A program made the position numbers and the translations under genes. Below, one piece after another: positions 1 to 7,298 of a DNA stretch of 64,000 nucleotides. Numbering within the stretch: position 1 is the stretch's first letter; each line of letters begins with the position of its first letter. The DNA comes from Acidovorax soli (GTDB taxonomy: Bacteria > Pseudomonadota > Gammaproteobacteria > Burkholderiales > Burkholderiaceae_C): the NCBI RefSeq assembly GCF_014207955.1, contig NZ_JACHLK010000016.1, positions 1 through 64,000 of the forward strand, read 5' to 3'. The notes beneath the pieces were generated by a model. That model saw only the letters and a program-made list of their open reading frames with translations. It had not been told where the DNA came from and searched no databases.

Positions 1-210
1 ATGGCCACGCAGCACCGCCTGCTCAAGGAATTCTTCATGCCCTACCTGGACATCCGCAACAAGGTGGAAGGCTATGGCGTGAGCATCATCAAGGCGGGCG
101 CCAAGCTGGTGGGCCACGATGCGGGCCCGGTGCGCGCGCCGCTGACGGACTTGAAGCCCGCAGAGATGGAGCAGCTCAAGGCCCTGATCGACAAGCTCGG
201 CCCGCAGTAA
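1..210 (+). CDS. kdgD: 5-dehydro-4-deoxyglucarate dehydratase, C-terminal part
   Basis: The last 69 codons of a gene that starts before the window; the Met at base 1 is internal. The residues ([20 protein letters not shown], then [11 protein letters not shown]) match the C-terminal helices of ketodeoxyglucarate dehydratase, a member of the dihydrodipicolinate synthase/N-acetylneuraminate lyase family that decarboxylates and dehydrates 5-dehydro-4-deoxy-D-glucarate to 2-oxoglutarate semialdehyde in glucarate/galactarate breakdown. The family is about 300 residues long, so the barrel with the Schiff-base lysine lies outside the window. A clear intrinsic terminator follows within 11 bases, so this is the last gene of its transcript. 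Confidence 0.85.
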   Translation: MATQHRLLKEFFMPYLDIRNKVEGYGVSIIKAGAKLVGHDAGPVRAPLTDLKPAEMEQLKALIDKLGPQ

Positions 211-220
211 GCCCATGCCA

Positions 221-249
221 GGGCCTGGATCACGACCCAGGCCCTTTTT
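221..249 (+). terminator. intrinsic terminator after kdgD
   Basis: An 8-bp GC stem (GGGCCTGG at 221-228, CCAGGCCC at 237-244) with an 8-nt loop is followed by TTTTTC. It lies just after the stop codon of the dehydratase gene and before the lipoprotein gene, separating the two transcripts. Confidence 0.8.
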
Positions 250-343
250 CTTTTGTGACCTCCAGGAGCCTGGCCGTGCACGGGCCCCTGGTGCAGACGC
301 GGCACGCCCATCTTTTTCAAACACAACAATGGAGACAGACAGC

Positions 344-805
344 ATGTTCAAGAAGATCGTTCTCGCCACCGCCGCTGCCGTGGCCATCGCCGCCCTGGCA
401 GGTTGCGCCAGCAGCGCCGCCTCCGGCCCGTCGGCCTCGTCCGAGCAGGCCGTGGCCGCCGCCGCCGAGCGCCTGCGCGTGGCCATGATCGACCCCACCC
501 AGGCCGCCCTGGCCCAGTTGGTGGCCGACGACCTGAGCTACGGCCACTCGGGCGGCCGCGTGGACACCAAGGACAGCTTCATCGGCGATCTGCTCGCCGG
601 CAAGTCCGACTTCGTGACCATCGCCATCACCGACCAGACCATCAAGGTGGTGGGCAACAGCGCCATCGTGCGCCATACGCTCACGGCCGACACCAACGAC
701 TCGGGCAAGCCCGGCAAGGTGCAGATCAAGATCCTGGGCGTCTGGCAGCAGCAGGGCGGCAGCTGGAAGCTGCTGGCCCGCCAGGCCGTCCGCGTCGCAA
801 CGTAA
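344..805 (+). CDS. SnoaL/DUF4440-like lipoprotein (NTF2 fold)
   Basis: A 153-residue protein with a lipoprotein signal (lipobox LAGC, Cys at about residue 21), so it is probably anchored in the inner or outer membrane facing the periplasm. The mature part (RLRVAMIDPTQAALAQLVAD..., DLSYGHSGGRVDTKDSFI, and the closing GGSWKLLARQAVR) fits the NTF2-like DUF4440/SnoaL fold, a small cone-shaped barrel used for ligand binding or isomerase activity. No catalytic role can be assigned. The start at 344 was chosen because it gives a clean signal peptide and has GGAG about nine bases upstream; an in-frame upstream extension lacks both. It is flanked by terminators and is probably monocistronic. Confidence 0.8.
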   Translation: MFKKIVLATAAAVAIAALAGCASSAASGPSASSEQAVAAAAERLRVAMIDPTQAALAQLVADDLSYGHSGGRVDTKDSFIGDLLAGKSDFVTIAITDQTIKVVGNSAIVRHTLTADTNDSGKPGKVQIKILGVWQQQGGSWKLLARQAVRVAT

Positions 806-856
806 GATGGCTGCCATGGACCTGCAGCAGAGATGCTGCGGTCCGCTTTTCACCAC

Positions 857-888
857 GGCCGGCCCGGCTCCGCAGGGCCGGCCTTTTT
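857..888 (+). terminator. intrinsic terminator after the DUF4440 lipoprotein
   Basis: A perfect 9-bp GC-only stem (GGCCGGCCC at 857-865, GGGCCGGCC at 875-883) with a 9-nt loop is followed by TTTTT. It ends 11 bases before the start of the next gene, so the hydroxyacid dehydrogenase needs its own promoter or read-through. Confidence 0.85.
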
Positions 889-898
889 CCTGCCTCTC

Positions 899-1858
899 AT
901 GACCCAGCCCTCCAAGCCCCGCATCCTGCAGATCGCCCGCCTCCCCCTGCCCGCCCTGGAGACCGACCTGGCCGCCCGCTATGACGTGGTCTGCCTGTCC
1001 GACCAGGCCGATCCGGCCGCCTTCCTGGCCGAGCACGGTGCCAGTTTCACCGGCGTGGCGACCTCGGCCTCCATCGGCCTCAAGGCGGAGGTGATCGCAG
1101 CACTGCCCAGGCTGCAGGTGGTGAGCAGCTTCGGCGTGGGCTTCGATGCACTGGACATCGCCGCCTGCCAGGCGCGTGGCATCCCCGTGGGCTACACGCC
1201 CGATGTGCTCAACGACTGTGTGGCCGACATGGCATTTGCGCTGATGCTCGACGTCTCGCGCGGCGTGGCGGCGAGCGACCGCTTCGTGCGCCGCGGCGAA
1301 TGGCCCAAGGCGCGCTATGCGCCACTGACGCGCGTCTCGGGCAAGCGCCTCGGGATCGTCGGCATGGGCCGCATCGGCCTGGCGGTGGCCGAGCGCGCCA
1401 CCGGTTTCCGCATGGAGGTGGGCTACTACAACCGCAGCGTCGCCAAGGGCACCACGCTGCCGCGCTTCGATTCGCTGCTGGCGCTGGCCGAATGGGCCGA
1501 CTACCTGGTGCTCACCGTGGCCGGTGGCGCCGCCACGCGGCACCTGATCAACCGCGAAGTGCTCGACACCCTGGGCCCCCAGGGCTACCTGATCAATGTC
1601 GCCCGCGGCACCGTGGTGGACGAAGCCGCGCTGGTCGAGGCCCTGCAGCACAAACGCATCGCCGGTGCGGGGCTCGACGTGTTCGAGAACGAGCCCCAGG
1701 TGCCTGCGGCCCTGATGGAACTGGACAACGTGGTGCTGACCCCGCACACCGCCAGCGCCACGCACGAAACCCGCCGTGCCATGGCCGACCTGGTGCTGGA
1801 GAACCTGGCATCCTTCTACGCCACGGGCGCCGTCAAAGTTCCCGTACCGGCCATCTGA
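899..1858 (+). CDS. D-isomer-specific 2-hydroxyacid dehydrogenase (glyoxylate/hydroxypyruvate reductase type)
   Basis: A 319-residue NAD(P)H-dependent dehydrogenase that reduces 2-oxoacids such as glyoxylate or hydroxypyruvate to D-2-hydroxyacids in the cytoplasm. The Rossmann nucleotide motif GMGRIG is at residues 155-160. The catalytic triad of the family is present: Arg236 in NVARGTVVDE, Glu265 in DVFENEP and His283 in LTPHTAS. Length is normal for the family. The ATG at 899 is used because the upstream in-frame extension would run through the preceding terminator hairpin. The exact substrate cannot be read from sequence; GhrB-like or hydroxyphenylpyruvate reductase-like activity are both possible. 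Confidence 0.88.
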   Translation: MTQPSKPRILQIARLPLPALETDLAARYDVVCLSDQADPAAFLAEHGASFTGVATSASIGLKAEVIAALPRLQVVSSFGVGFDALDIAACQARGIPVGYTPDVLNDCVADMAFALMLDVSRGVAASDRFVRRGEWPKARYAPLTRVSGKRLGIVGMGRIGLAVAERATGFRMEVGYYNRSVAKGTTLPRFDSLLALAEWADYLVLTVAGGAATRHLINREVLDTLGPQGYLINVARGTVVDEAALVEALQHKRIAGAGLDVFENEPQVPAALMELDNVVLTPHTASATHETRRAMADLVLENLASFYATGAVKVPVPAI

Positions 1859-1860
1859 TG

Positions 1861-1894
1861 AAAAAAGCCCCCGCAGGCATTGACCGGCGGGGGC
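1861..1894 (-). terminator. intrinsic terminator of the minus-strand carboxypeptidase gene
   Basis: Read on the minus strand, GCGGGGGC/GCCCCCGC form an 8-bp GC stem (1867-1874 with 1887-1894) followed by TTTTTT (complement of 1861-1866). It lies 35 bases past the peptidase stop codon and immediately after the stop of the convergent dehydrogenase gene. Confidence 0.75.
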
Positions 1895-1928
1895 CTGACA
1901 AGGGCAGCGCAGCTGCCGTGCCGGTTGC

Positions 1929-3200
1929 TTACTTCAAGACGCCCTTGGAGATGTCCATGATCATGCGCGTGGCCAGGTACAGGCGCGGCACGATGGTGTT
2001 GATCTGCACGTACTCGGCGTCGTTGGAGTGCGCACCGTAGCCCGACAGGCCCATGCCCTCGACCACGGCACCCTTGGTCTTGAGCGCGGCGAAGGCCGCA
2101 TCGGTGCCACCGCCCGTGGCCTTCTCGACCACCGTGAGCGGCAGGCCCAGTTCCTGGTAGACCACCTTGCCATAGCCCGCCACACGGCGCGAGGCCTCGC
2201 TGGCTTCGAGCGGCGGGCGGCGCACCTCGAACTTCACGTCCACCTTGGAGGCGGGCAGCAGCTTGGTCTTGATCTTCTCCTGCAGCGCTTTTTCCAGGCC
2301 ATCGAAATCGGCCACCTTGAGCGCGCGTGCATCGGCCTGGGCCGTGGCTTCGGCCGGGATCACGTTGCGGTTGGTGCCGGACTTGGAGACCGTCCAGTTG
2401 AGCTTGAGGCCTTCGTCGTTCTTGGACAGGTCCTTCATCTGCAGCAGCTGGTGCGACAGCTCGTACAGCGCGTTCACGCCGTCTTCGGGCTTGGCACCGG
2501 CATGCGAGGCCTTGCCCTGCACCGTGAGGTAGGCTGCGCCGATACCGCTGGTGGCCAGACGCAGCGTGCCATCGGTACCGCCGCCCTCGAACGAGAACAC
2601 CACATCGTGCTCGGCGGCCACGCGGGTGATGGTGCTGCGCCAGCCGGGCGAGCTGATTTCTTCATCGCCATTGATGAGCACCGTGAGCGTGCCGTAGTCC
2701 TTGAAGTTGAGCTTTTGCAGCAAGGCAATGGTGTGGATGATGAGGGCAATGCCCTGCTTGTCATCGGAAATGCCCAGGCCATAGGCCTTGTCGCCGTCGA
2801 TGCGGAAGGGCTGGCCCTTGAGCATGCCCTTGAGGTAGACCGTGTCCATGTGCGCGATCAGCATGATCTTCTTCGTGCCCGTGCCCTTGAACACGGCCTG
2901 CACGGCGGGGCCCACCTTCTCGGGTGTGTCGTCCAGGCGGTAGATGTCGCTGGTCTGCAGCACGTCCACCGTGCCGCCCAGTTGCTTGAGCGGGGCGGCG
3001 ATGCGCTCGGCGATCTGGTTCAGGCCTTCGATGTCCTTGCTGCCCGATTCGATGTGCACCAGGTCGCGCAGGGTGTCGAGCAGGGGTTGCTGTTCCTTTT
3101 GCGCCAGGGTGTGGATTTCGGCCACGGGGGCGGCGTGGGCGATGGTGGCGGCGAAGGCCAGGGAGAGGGAGGCGATCAGGGGGCGGAGGGGATGGGACAT
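1929..3200 (-). CDS. M20 family metallopeptidase, carboxypeptidase G2-like (glutamate carboxypeptidase)
   Basis: A 423-residue secreted zinc peptidase closely resembling Pseudomonas carboxypeptidase G2, which releases C-terminal glutamate from folates and N-acyl glutamates. An N-terminal signal peptide (cleavage near AHAAPV, about residue 24) points to the periplasm. Metal and catalytic residues of the M20 family are visible: His117 and Asp119 in AHMDTVY, Asp146 in GISDD, Glu180/Glu181 in GDEE, Glu205 in SFEGG and His391 in GAHSNDAEY. The insert KASHAGAKPEDGVNA belongs to the dimerisation domain. The ATG at 3200 gives the signal peptide; upstream codons extend into repeat-like DNA. The exact substrate is inferred from the family only. 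Confidence 0.88.
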   Translation of the reverse strand: MSHPLRPLIASLSLAFAATIAHAAPVAEIHTLAQKEQQPLLDTLRDLVHIESGSKDIEGLNQIAERIAAPLKQLGGTVDVLQTSDIYRLDDTPEKVGPAVQAVFKGTGTKKIMLIAHMDTVYLKGMLKGQPFRIDGDKAYGLGISDDKQGIALIIHTIALLQKLNFKDYGTLTVLINGDEEISSPGWRSTITRVAAEHDVVFSFEGGGTDGTLRLATSGIGAAYLTVQGKASHAGAKPEDGVNALYELSHQLLQMKDLSKNDEGLKLNWTVSKSGTNRNVIPAEATAQADARALKVADFDGLEKALQEKIKTKLLPASKVDVKFEVRRPPLEASEASRRVAGYGKVVYQELGLPLTVVEKATGGGTDAAFAALKTKGAVVEGMGLSGYGAHSNDAEYVQINTIVPRLYLATRMIMDISKGVLK

Positions 3201-3357
3201 GGTTTGGCTGCTGGCAGCGGCTAGTGAATGGCGAAGGCTGATTATGTTGCTGTTGGTGGGGGCTTTTTCGGCTGCCGCGCGTTTCGTGCCGTTTCGTGCC
3301 GGTTCGGCAGCATGCTCTGATGAAGGGCGGGAGCCGGGATGTGCGCCCGGCGGCGCA

Positions 3358-3391
3358 CCTACCTTCTTTTGCTTCGTCAAAAGAAGGTAGG
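3358..3391. repeat. 14-bp hairpin in the left arm of the composite element
   Basis: CCTACCTTCTTTTG (3358-3371) pairs perfectly with CAAAAGAAGGTAGG (3378-3391) around a 6-nt loop. The T and A runs inside the stem could let it act as a terminator on either strand. The matching hairpin of the right arm differs by a paired C-G to T-A change. Confidence 0.75.
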
Positions 3392-3948
3392 CCAAGAAAA
3401 GACGACCCCGCTGCCCGTGTCCCCCATCGCCCTGTCGGGCGCTGGGGGCAGCCTGCGATGCTCGGTCCTGGGGTGTGCCGCAGAACTCGCTGCGTTCTTC
3501 GAACTCCGCTCAAACAGCTGCGGCAAGCCAGACAACGAGGCGCGTGTCCTTCGGCACGCGCTCACCCCAGGCCCTGCGCTTCTCGGCACGGTCAGAAGGG
3601 GGTGGATACCAATACGGGCCATTGCTTCGCTCGGCCCTGTGGCGCCTCGCTGCGCTTCGACGTCGGCAGCGCGGAGCGCATAACCGACCCTCGGCGCAGC
3701 TGCGAAAGCAGCAGTCGTGTGGTACCCGCTCCCACCCCTTCTGGCTGCGCCGAGAAGCGCAGGAGCTGGGGTGGGTGCATGTGCCGCAGGGCACATGCAC
3801 TTCGTCATCTGGCTCGTCGATGCTGTTTGACCGGAGCTGCCTCGCAGAGGCAGCGCAGGGAGTTCATCGACGTCCACCCCAGATTCGAGCATCGCAGGTT
3901 GCCCGTAGCGAAGCGGAGGGACGCAGACAGCGGGGCGCTGTTTCTTTG

Positions 3949-3980
3949 CCTACTTTCTTTTTGCGCAAAAAGAAAGTAGG
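3949..3980. repeat. perfect 32-bp palindrome in the right arm of the composite element
   Basis: CCTACTTTCTTTTTGC (3949-3964) is followed directly by its exact reverse complement (3965-3980). It could extrude as a cruciform in DNA or form a long stem in RNA. It sits about 70 bases after the stop codon of the minus-strand ketopantoate reductase gene and may end its transcript. Confidence 0.85.
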
Positions 3981-4052
3981 TGCGCCGCCGGGCGCACATC
4001 CCGGCTCCCGCCCTTCAACAAAGCATGCAGCCCAAACGGAAACAAAGAACCA

Positions 4053-5000
4053 TCACCCACCAGAACCCCGCCGCGCCTCAGCCAACTTCACCAACACCTG
4101 CAACGCCCGGTTCAGAGGCATGGGCACCCCCAACGCCTCGCCACGCTGCACCACATACCCATTGAGATGATCGATCTCGGTAGGCTTGCCCCGCGCCAGG
4201 TCCTGCGCGGTGGACGAATGCTGGCCCGGCATGGTGGCCGGTATACCGCGCACGGCCGCAGCCACGTCACCAGGGATGGTCACGCCATCGGCCTTGGCCA
4301 CGGCCAGGCATTCGGCCACGGTATCGGCGATCACGTCCGTCACTCCGGGGGCCTGCACCAATTGCCCGTAGGGCTGCTGCGACAGGGCCGACAGCGCGTT
4401 GTAGGCGCAGTTGAGCACCAGCTTGGCCCAGAGCGCGCCGCGCACGTTGTCCGAGATCTGCGTGGGGATGCCGGCCGCCCCGAACTGCGCGGCCACGGCC
4501 TCGCTGCGCGGCGACGGCGCAATCACCAGCTCGCCCCGGCCATGGTGCTGCACATGCCCCGGGCCGGCCATGGCGGTGGCCACATAGACCACGGCGGCCG
4601 CCACGGGCGTGCGCCGGTCGAGCACGGCGCGCACGCGTTCATCGTTGTCCACGCCGTTCTGCAGCGTGAGCACCAGGGCCCCGGGTGCCAGCCAGGGCTG
4701 GATCGCGCGCGCGGCGGCCTCGGTATCGGTGGACTTCACGCAGAACAGCACCACGTCGGCGCCCTGCACTGCGCTGGCCTCGGTGCTGGCCTGCATGGGT
4801 ACCTGCACGTCGAGCAGCGCCGTCTCCAAGCGCAGGCCGCGCTGCTGCACCGCCTGCACATGGGACTGGCGGCCGATCAGGCTGACCGCGTGGCCGGCCC
4901 GTGCCAGCAACGCGCCGTAGTAGCAGCCCACGGCGCCGGCCCCCATGACGGCAATGCGCAGCAGGGAAACGTCGGCAGCAGAAGAGGCAGTGGAGGTCAT
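4053..5000 (-). CDS. panE: 2-dehydropantoate 2-reductase (ketopantoate reductase family)
   Basis: A 315-residue cytoplasmic NADPH-dependent reductase. The N-terminal Rossmann fold carries GAGAVGCYYGALLARAGH near residue 20; the middle contains FCVKSTDT and TLQNGVDN, and the C-terminal helical domain carries AKLVLNCAYNALSAL, where the family's catalytic lysine lies, followed by GKPTEIDHLNGYVV. PanE reduces 2-dehydropantoate to pantoate in coenzyme A synthesis, though many genomes carry several paralogues of unknown substrate. The ATG at 5000 gives a short unstructured leader before the nucleotide-binding strand. It diverges from the marR gene, so the 170-bp gap with its palindrome may serve both. 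Confidence 0.85.
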   Translation of the reverse strand: MTSTASSAADVSLLRIAVMGAGAVGCYYGALLARAGHAVSLIGRQSHVQAVQQRGLRLETALLDVQVPMQASTEASAVQGADVVLFCVKSTDTEAAARAIQPWLAPGALVLTLQNGVDNDERVRAVLDRRTPVAAAVVYVATAMAGPGHVQHHGRGELVIAPSPRSEAVAAQFGAAGIPTQISDNVRGALWAKLVLNCAYNALSALSQQPYGQLVQAPGVTDVIADTVAECLAVAKADGVTIPGDVAAAVRGIPATMPGQHSSTAQDLARGKPTEIDHLNGYVVQRGEALGVPMPLNRALQVLVKLAEARRGSGG

Positions 5001-5135
5001 GGACACAAGGTGTGCGGAGCACAGGCAAGGGACAGGAATGGTCGCCCGACTATATCGGTCCTCCCGCCTGCCCGCAGCCAGCCGCCAGGCCATCGCCAAT
5101 CCCCTGCCAACAACTCAAGAATTAATTACTTGCAA

Positions 5136-5150
5136 AGACAATCATTGTCT
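5136..5150. promoter_or_regulatory. probable MarR operator between panE and marR
   Basis: A perfect 15-bp palindrome, AGACAATCATTGTCT, lies in an unusually AT-rich stretch (5120-5162) only 20 bases before the marR start codon. TTGCAA just upstream of it could be a -35 box, which would place the palindrome in the promoter spacer, the usual position for autorepression by MarR/EmrR-type regulators. Binding is inferred, not shown. Confidence 0.6.
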
Positions 5151-5170
5151 AGTCAATTAAATTACCACCC

Positions 5171-5716
5171 ATGACATCGACCCCCTCTCCCTCTTCGCCC
5201 GACGTGTCCTTCTACGGCAACGGCCACAGCCCTGCCGAGGAAAGCGTGGGCTACCTGATGCGCAAGGTGATGTCGTCCATCCGTACACAGGCCGACGCGC
5301 AACTGTCCACCCACGACCTGACCTTCGCCCAGTGGCTGCCGCTGTTCAAGATCTCCAAATGCCAGGCCATGACAGGCCAGGCCGTTGCCACGGTGGCCCT
5401 GCTGGTGCGCGAGCTGGAGACGGACGCGGCCTCCATGACGCGCACGCTGGACCGCCTGGAGTCCAAGGGCCTGGTGCTGCGCGAACGCTCCACCACCGAC
5501 CGGCGCGTGGTGCATGTGGTGCTCACACCCGAGGGCGAGAAGGTTGCCGCCAAGGTGCCTCCGGTGTTGGCCGAGGTGCTCAACAACCACCTGCGCGGCT
5601 TCACACGCGATGAATGGCAGCTGCTCTTGAGCATGCTGCGCCGCATGCTGGCCAACGGCGAGGCCGTGCGCCAGGAACAGCAGCAACAACAACAGCAGGA
5701 GCCGCCAGCGGCCTGA
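5171..5716 (+). CDS. MarR family transcriptional regulator of the adjacent efflux operon
   Basis: A 181-residue winged-helix repressor. The helix-turn-helix region reads LLVRELETDAASMTRTLDRLESKGLV and the wing carries the family hallmark STTDRRVVHVVLTPEG. It is the first gene of a row with the three pump components (56-bp gap to the outer-membrane factor), which matches the EmrR/MarR arrangement where a ligand-sensing repressor controls its own multidrug pump. The palindrome at 5136-5150 is the likely operator. The C-terminus ends in an odd run of seven glutamines encoded by mixed CAG/CAA codons, absent from typical family members. Confidence 0.88.
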   Translation: MTSTPSPSSPDVSFYGNGHSPAEESVGYLMRKVMSSIRTQADAQLSTHDLTFAQWLPLFKISKCQAMTGQAVATVALLVRELETDAASMTRTLDRLESKGLVLRERSTTDRRVVHVVLTPEGEKVAAKVPPVLAEVLNNHLRGFTRDEWQLLLSMLRRMLANGEAVRQEQQQQQQQEPPAA

Positions 5717-5771
5717 CCCCGCACGCCCTCCCCATCCCGGACTTTTCCAAGAAACAAACAACAAACACACC

Positions 5772-7247
5772 ATGTCCCAAGCCACCACATCCCTGTCCAC
5801 CCGTGCCGCCATGGCGGCACACTTCGCCGTGTCGGCCGTCGCGCTCGCGGCCGCCCTGTTCCTGGTCGGCTGTGCCAGCCCGGGGCCGGCGCACACTCCG
5901 CTTGCGCAGACCACACCCGCCGCCGCTGGTCTAAGCCCCTCGGCCAGCGAATCGGCCGCCCCCTCGCAGTGGTGGACCACACTCGGTGATGCCCAGCTCA
6001 ACGCCCTGGTCGACAAGGCCCTGCAAGGCAGCCCCAGTCTGGCCGTGAGCCGCGCCCGGCTGGAGCAGGCCGTGGCACTGAGCCAGGTGCGCGAAGCCGC
6101 CAATGGCCCGCAGGTGAACCTGGGCGTGGACGCCACGCGCCAGCGCTACACCGCCCATGGCCTGGTGCCCGCGCCCATTGCCGGCAATACCTACAACAGC
6201 GGCACGGTGCAGGCCACCTTCAGCTGGTCGCCCGACTTCTTCGGCCAGCATGCGGCCGAGCTGCAGGCTGCGCTGGGCCAGGCCCGTGCCGCCCAGGCCG
6301 ATGCGGCGGCGGCCGCCAACACCCTGGCCGCTCAGGTGGGCCGCAGCTACGTGGCGCTGGCGCGCCTGGTGGCGCAGCGCGACGTGGCTGTGCGCGCCCT
6401 GGAGCAGCGCGAAGAGCAGCGCCGCCTGACCAGCGACCGCGTGGCTGCGGGCCTGGACAGCCAGGTCGAGCTGACGCAGGCCCAGGCCGCCGTGCCCGAT
6501 GCGCGCACGCAGATCGAGGCGCTGGACGAGCAGATCACCCTGGCACGCCGCCAGATCGCCGTGCTCAGCGGCCAGGCCCCCGATGCCCTGCCCGCACTCA
6601 CGCCCCAACTGGCTGCACTGCAGCCCCTGCCCGTGCCCGAGGCCCTGGGCGCCGACCTGCTGGGCCGCCGCCCCGACGTGGTGGCCGCGCGCTGGCGCGT
6701 GGAGGCCGCCACCCAGGGCGTGAAGGTGGCGCGCACCGAGTTCTATCCCAACATCAACATCGGTGCCTTCATCGGCCTGAACTCGCTGGGGCTGGACAAC
6801 CTGTTCAACGCCGGCTCGCGCCAGATGGGCGTGACGCCCGCGCTGCGCCTGCCGATCTTCGACGGAGGCCGGCTGCGCGCGCAGCTCGGTGGCCGCCAGG
6901 CCGAACTGGACGCCGCCATCGCCCAGTACAACGGCATGGTGCTCGACGCGGTCAAGGAAGCCGGTGACGCCATGGCCTCGGTGCAGTCGCTCACGCGCCA
7001 GCAGGCGCTGCAGGACGATGCCGCCGCCAGCGCCGAGAAGGCCTACCGCTTTGCGCAGGAGCGCTACCGCGCCGGCCTGGGCAACTACCTCGTCGTGCTG
7101 ACCACCGAAAGCCAGGTGCTGGCCCAGCGCCGCCTGGCCGTGGACCTGCGCGCCCGCCAGCTCGACACGCGCCTGCAGCTGATGAAGGCCCTGGGCGGCG
7201 GCTGGACCGACGACACGGCCACGCTGCAGACCGCCGCAGCGCACTGA
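5772..7247 (+). CDS. efflux system outer membrane factor, NodT/OprM-type lipoprotein
   Basis: A 491-residue TolC-superfamily protein that forms the outer-membrane channel and periplasmic tunnel of a tripartite pump. It has a lipoprotein signal with lipobox LVGC (Cys near residue 34), then two repeats of the OEP domain. Visible family features are WWTTLGDAQLNALVDKAL at the start of the first repeat, the tunnel-forming helices rich in Ala/Gln, LLGRRPDVVAARWRVEAAT in the middle and FDGGRLRAQLGGRQAELDAA in the second repeat. It is followed at 51 bp by the membrane fusion protein and the MFS pump, its likely partners. Confidence 0.9.
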   Translation: MSQATTSLSTRAAMAAHFAVSAVALAAALFLVGCASPGPAHTPLAQTTPAAAGLSPSASESAAPSQWWTTLGDAQLNALVDKALQGSPSLAVSRARLEQAVALSQVREAANGPQVNLGVDATRQRYTAHGLVPAPIAGNTYNSGTVQATFSWSPDFFGQHAAELQAALGQARAAQADAAAAANTLAAQVGRSYVALARLVAQRDVAVRALEQREEQRRLTSDRVAAGLDSQVELTQAQAAVPDARTQIEALDEQITLARRQIAVLSGQAPDALPALTPQLAALQPLPVPEALGADLLGRRPDVVAARWRVEAATQGVKVARTEFYPNINIGAFIGLNSLGLDNLFNAGSRQMGVTPALRLPIFDGGRLRAQLGGRQAELDAAIAQYNGMVLDAVKEAGDAMASVQSLTRQQALQDDAAASAEKAYRFAQERYRAGLGNYLVVLTTESQVLAQRRLAVDLRARQLDTRLQLMKALGGGWTDDTATLQTAAAH

Positions 7248-7298
7248 ACCGTACCCACAAAAACCAAACACAACAAACCCATACCGAGGACCCTTGCC

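Larger units (their letters stand above)
3310..4028. repeat. 719-bp composite inverted-repeat element, non-coding
   Basis: This fills most of the 850-bp gap between the 3' end of the ketopantoate reductase gene and the 5' end of the peptidase gene; nothing in it looks like a real gene. The ends form a 51-bp terminal inverted repeat (3310-3360 and 3978-4028) with two mismatches. Similarity continues inwards in patches (for example CCTGCGATGCTCG, TCAAACAGC and CCTGCGCTTCTCGGC in both arms), so the element is two diverged copies of a roughly 350-bp unit placed head to head. Each unit contains the same series of hairpins. No transposase is present. I recognise similar sequence as a common intergenic repeat in Comamonadaceae, but its role is unknown. 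Confidence 0.8.

Noticed and set aside
3296-4170. Several open frames inside the composite inverted repeat, on both strands
   Set aside because: They encode mirror-image, Arg/Ser-rich low-complexity sequence that follows directly from the repeat's symmetry; such frames are commonly miscalled as small proteins in this family.
5172-5982. Antisense frames opposite the marR gene
   Set aside because: Low-complexity shadows of a gene with a clear helix-turn-helix and wing.
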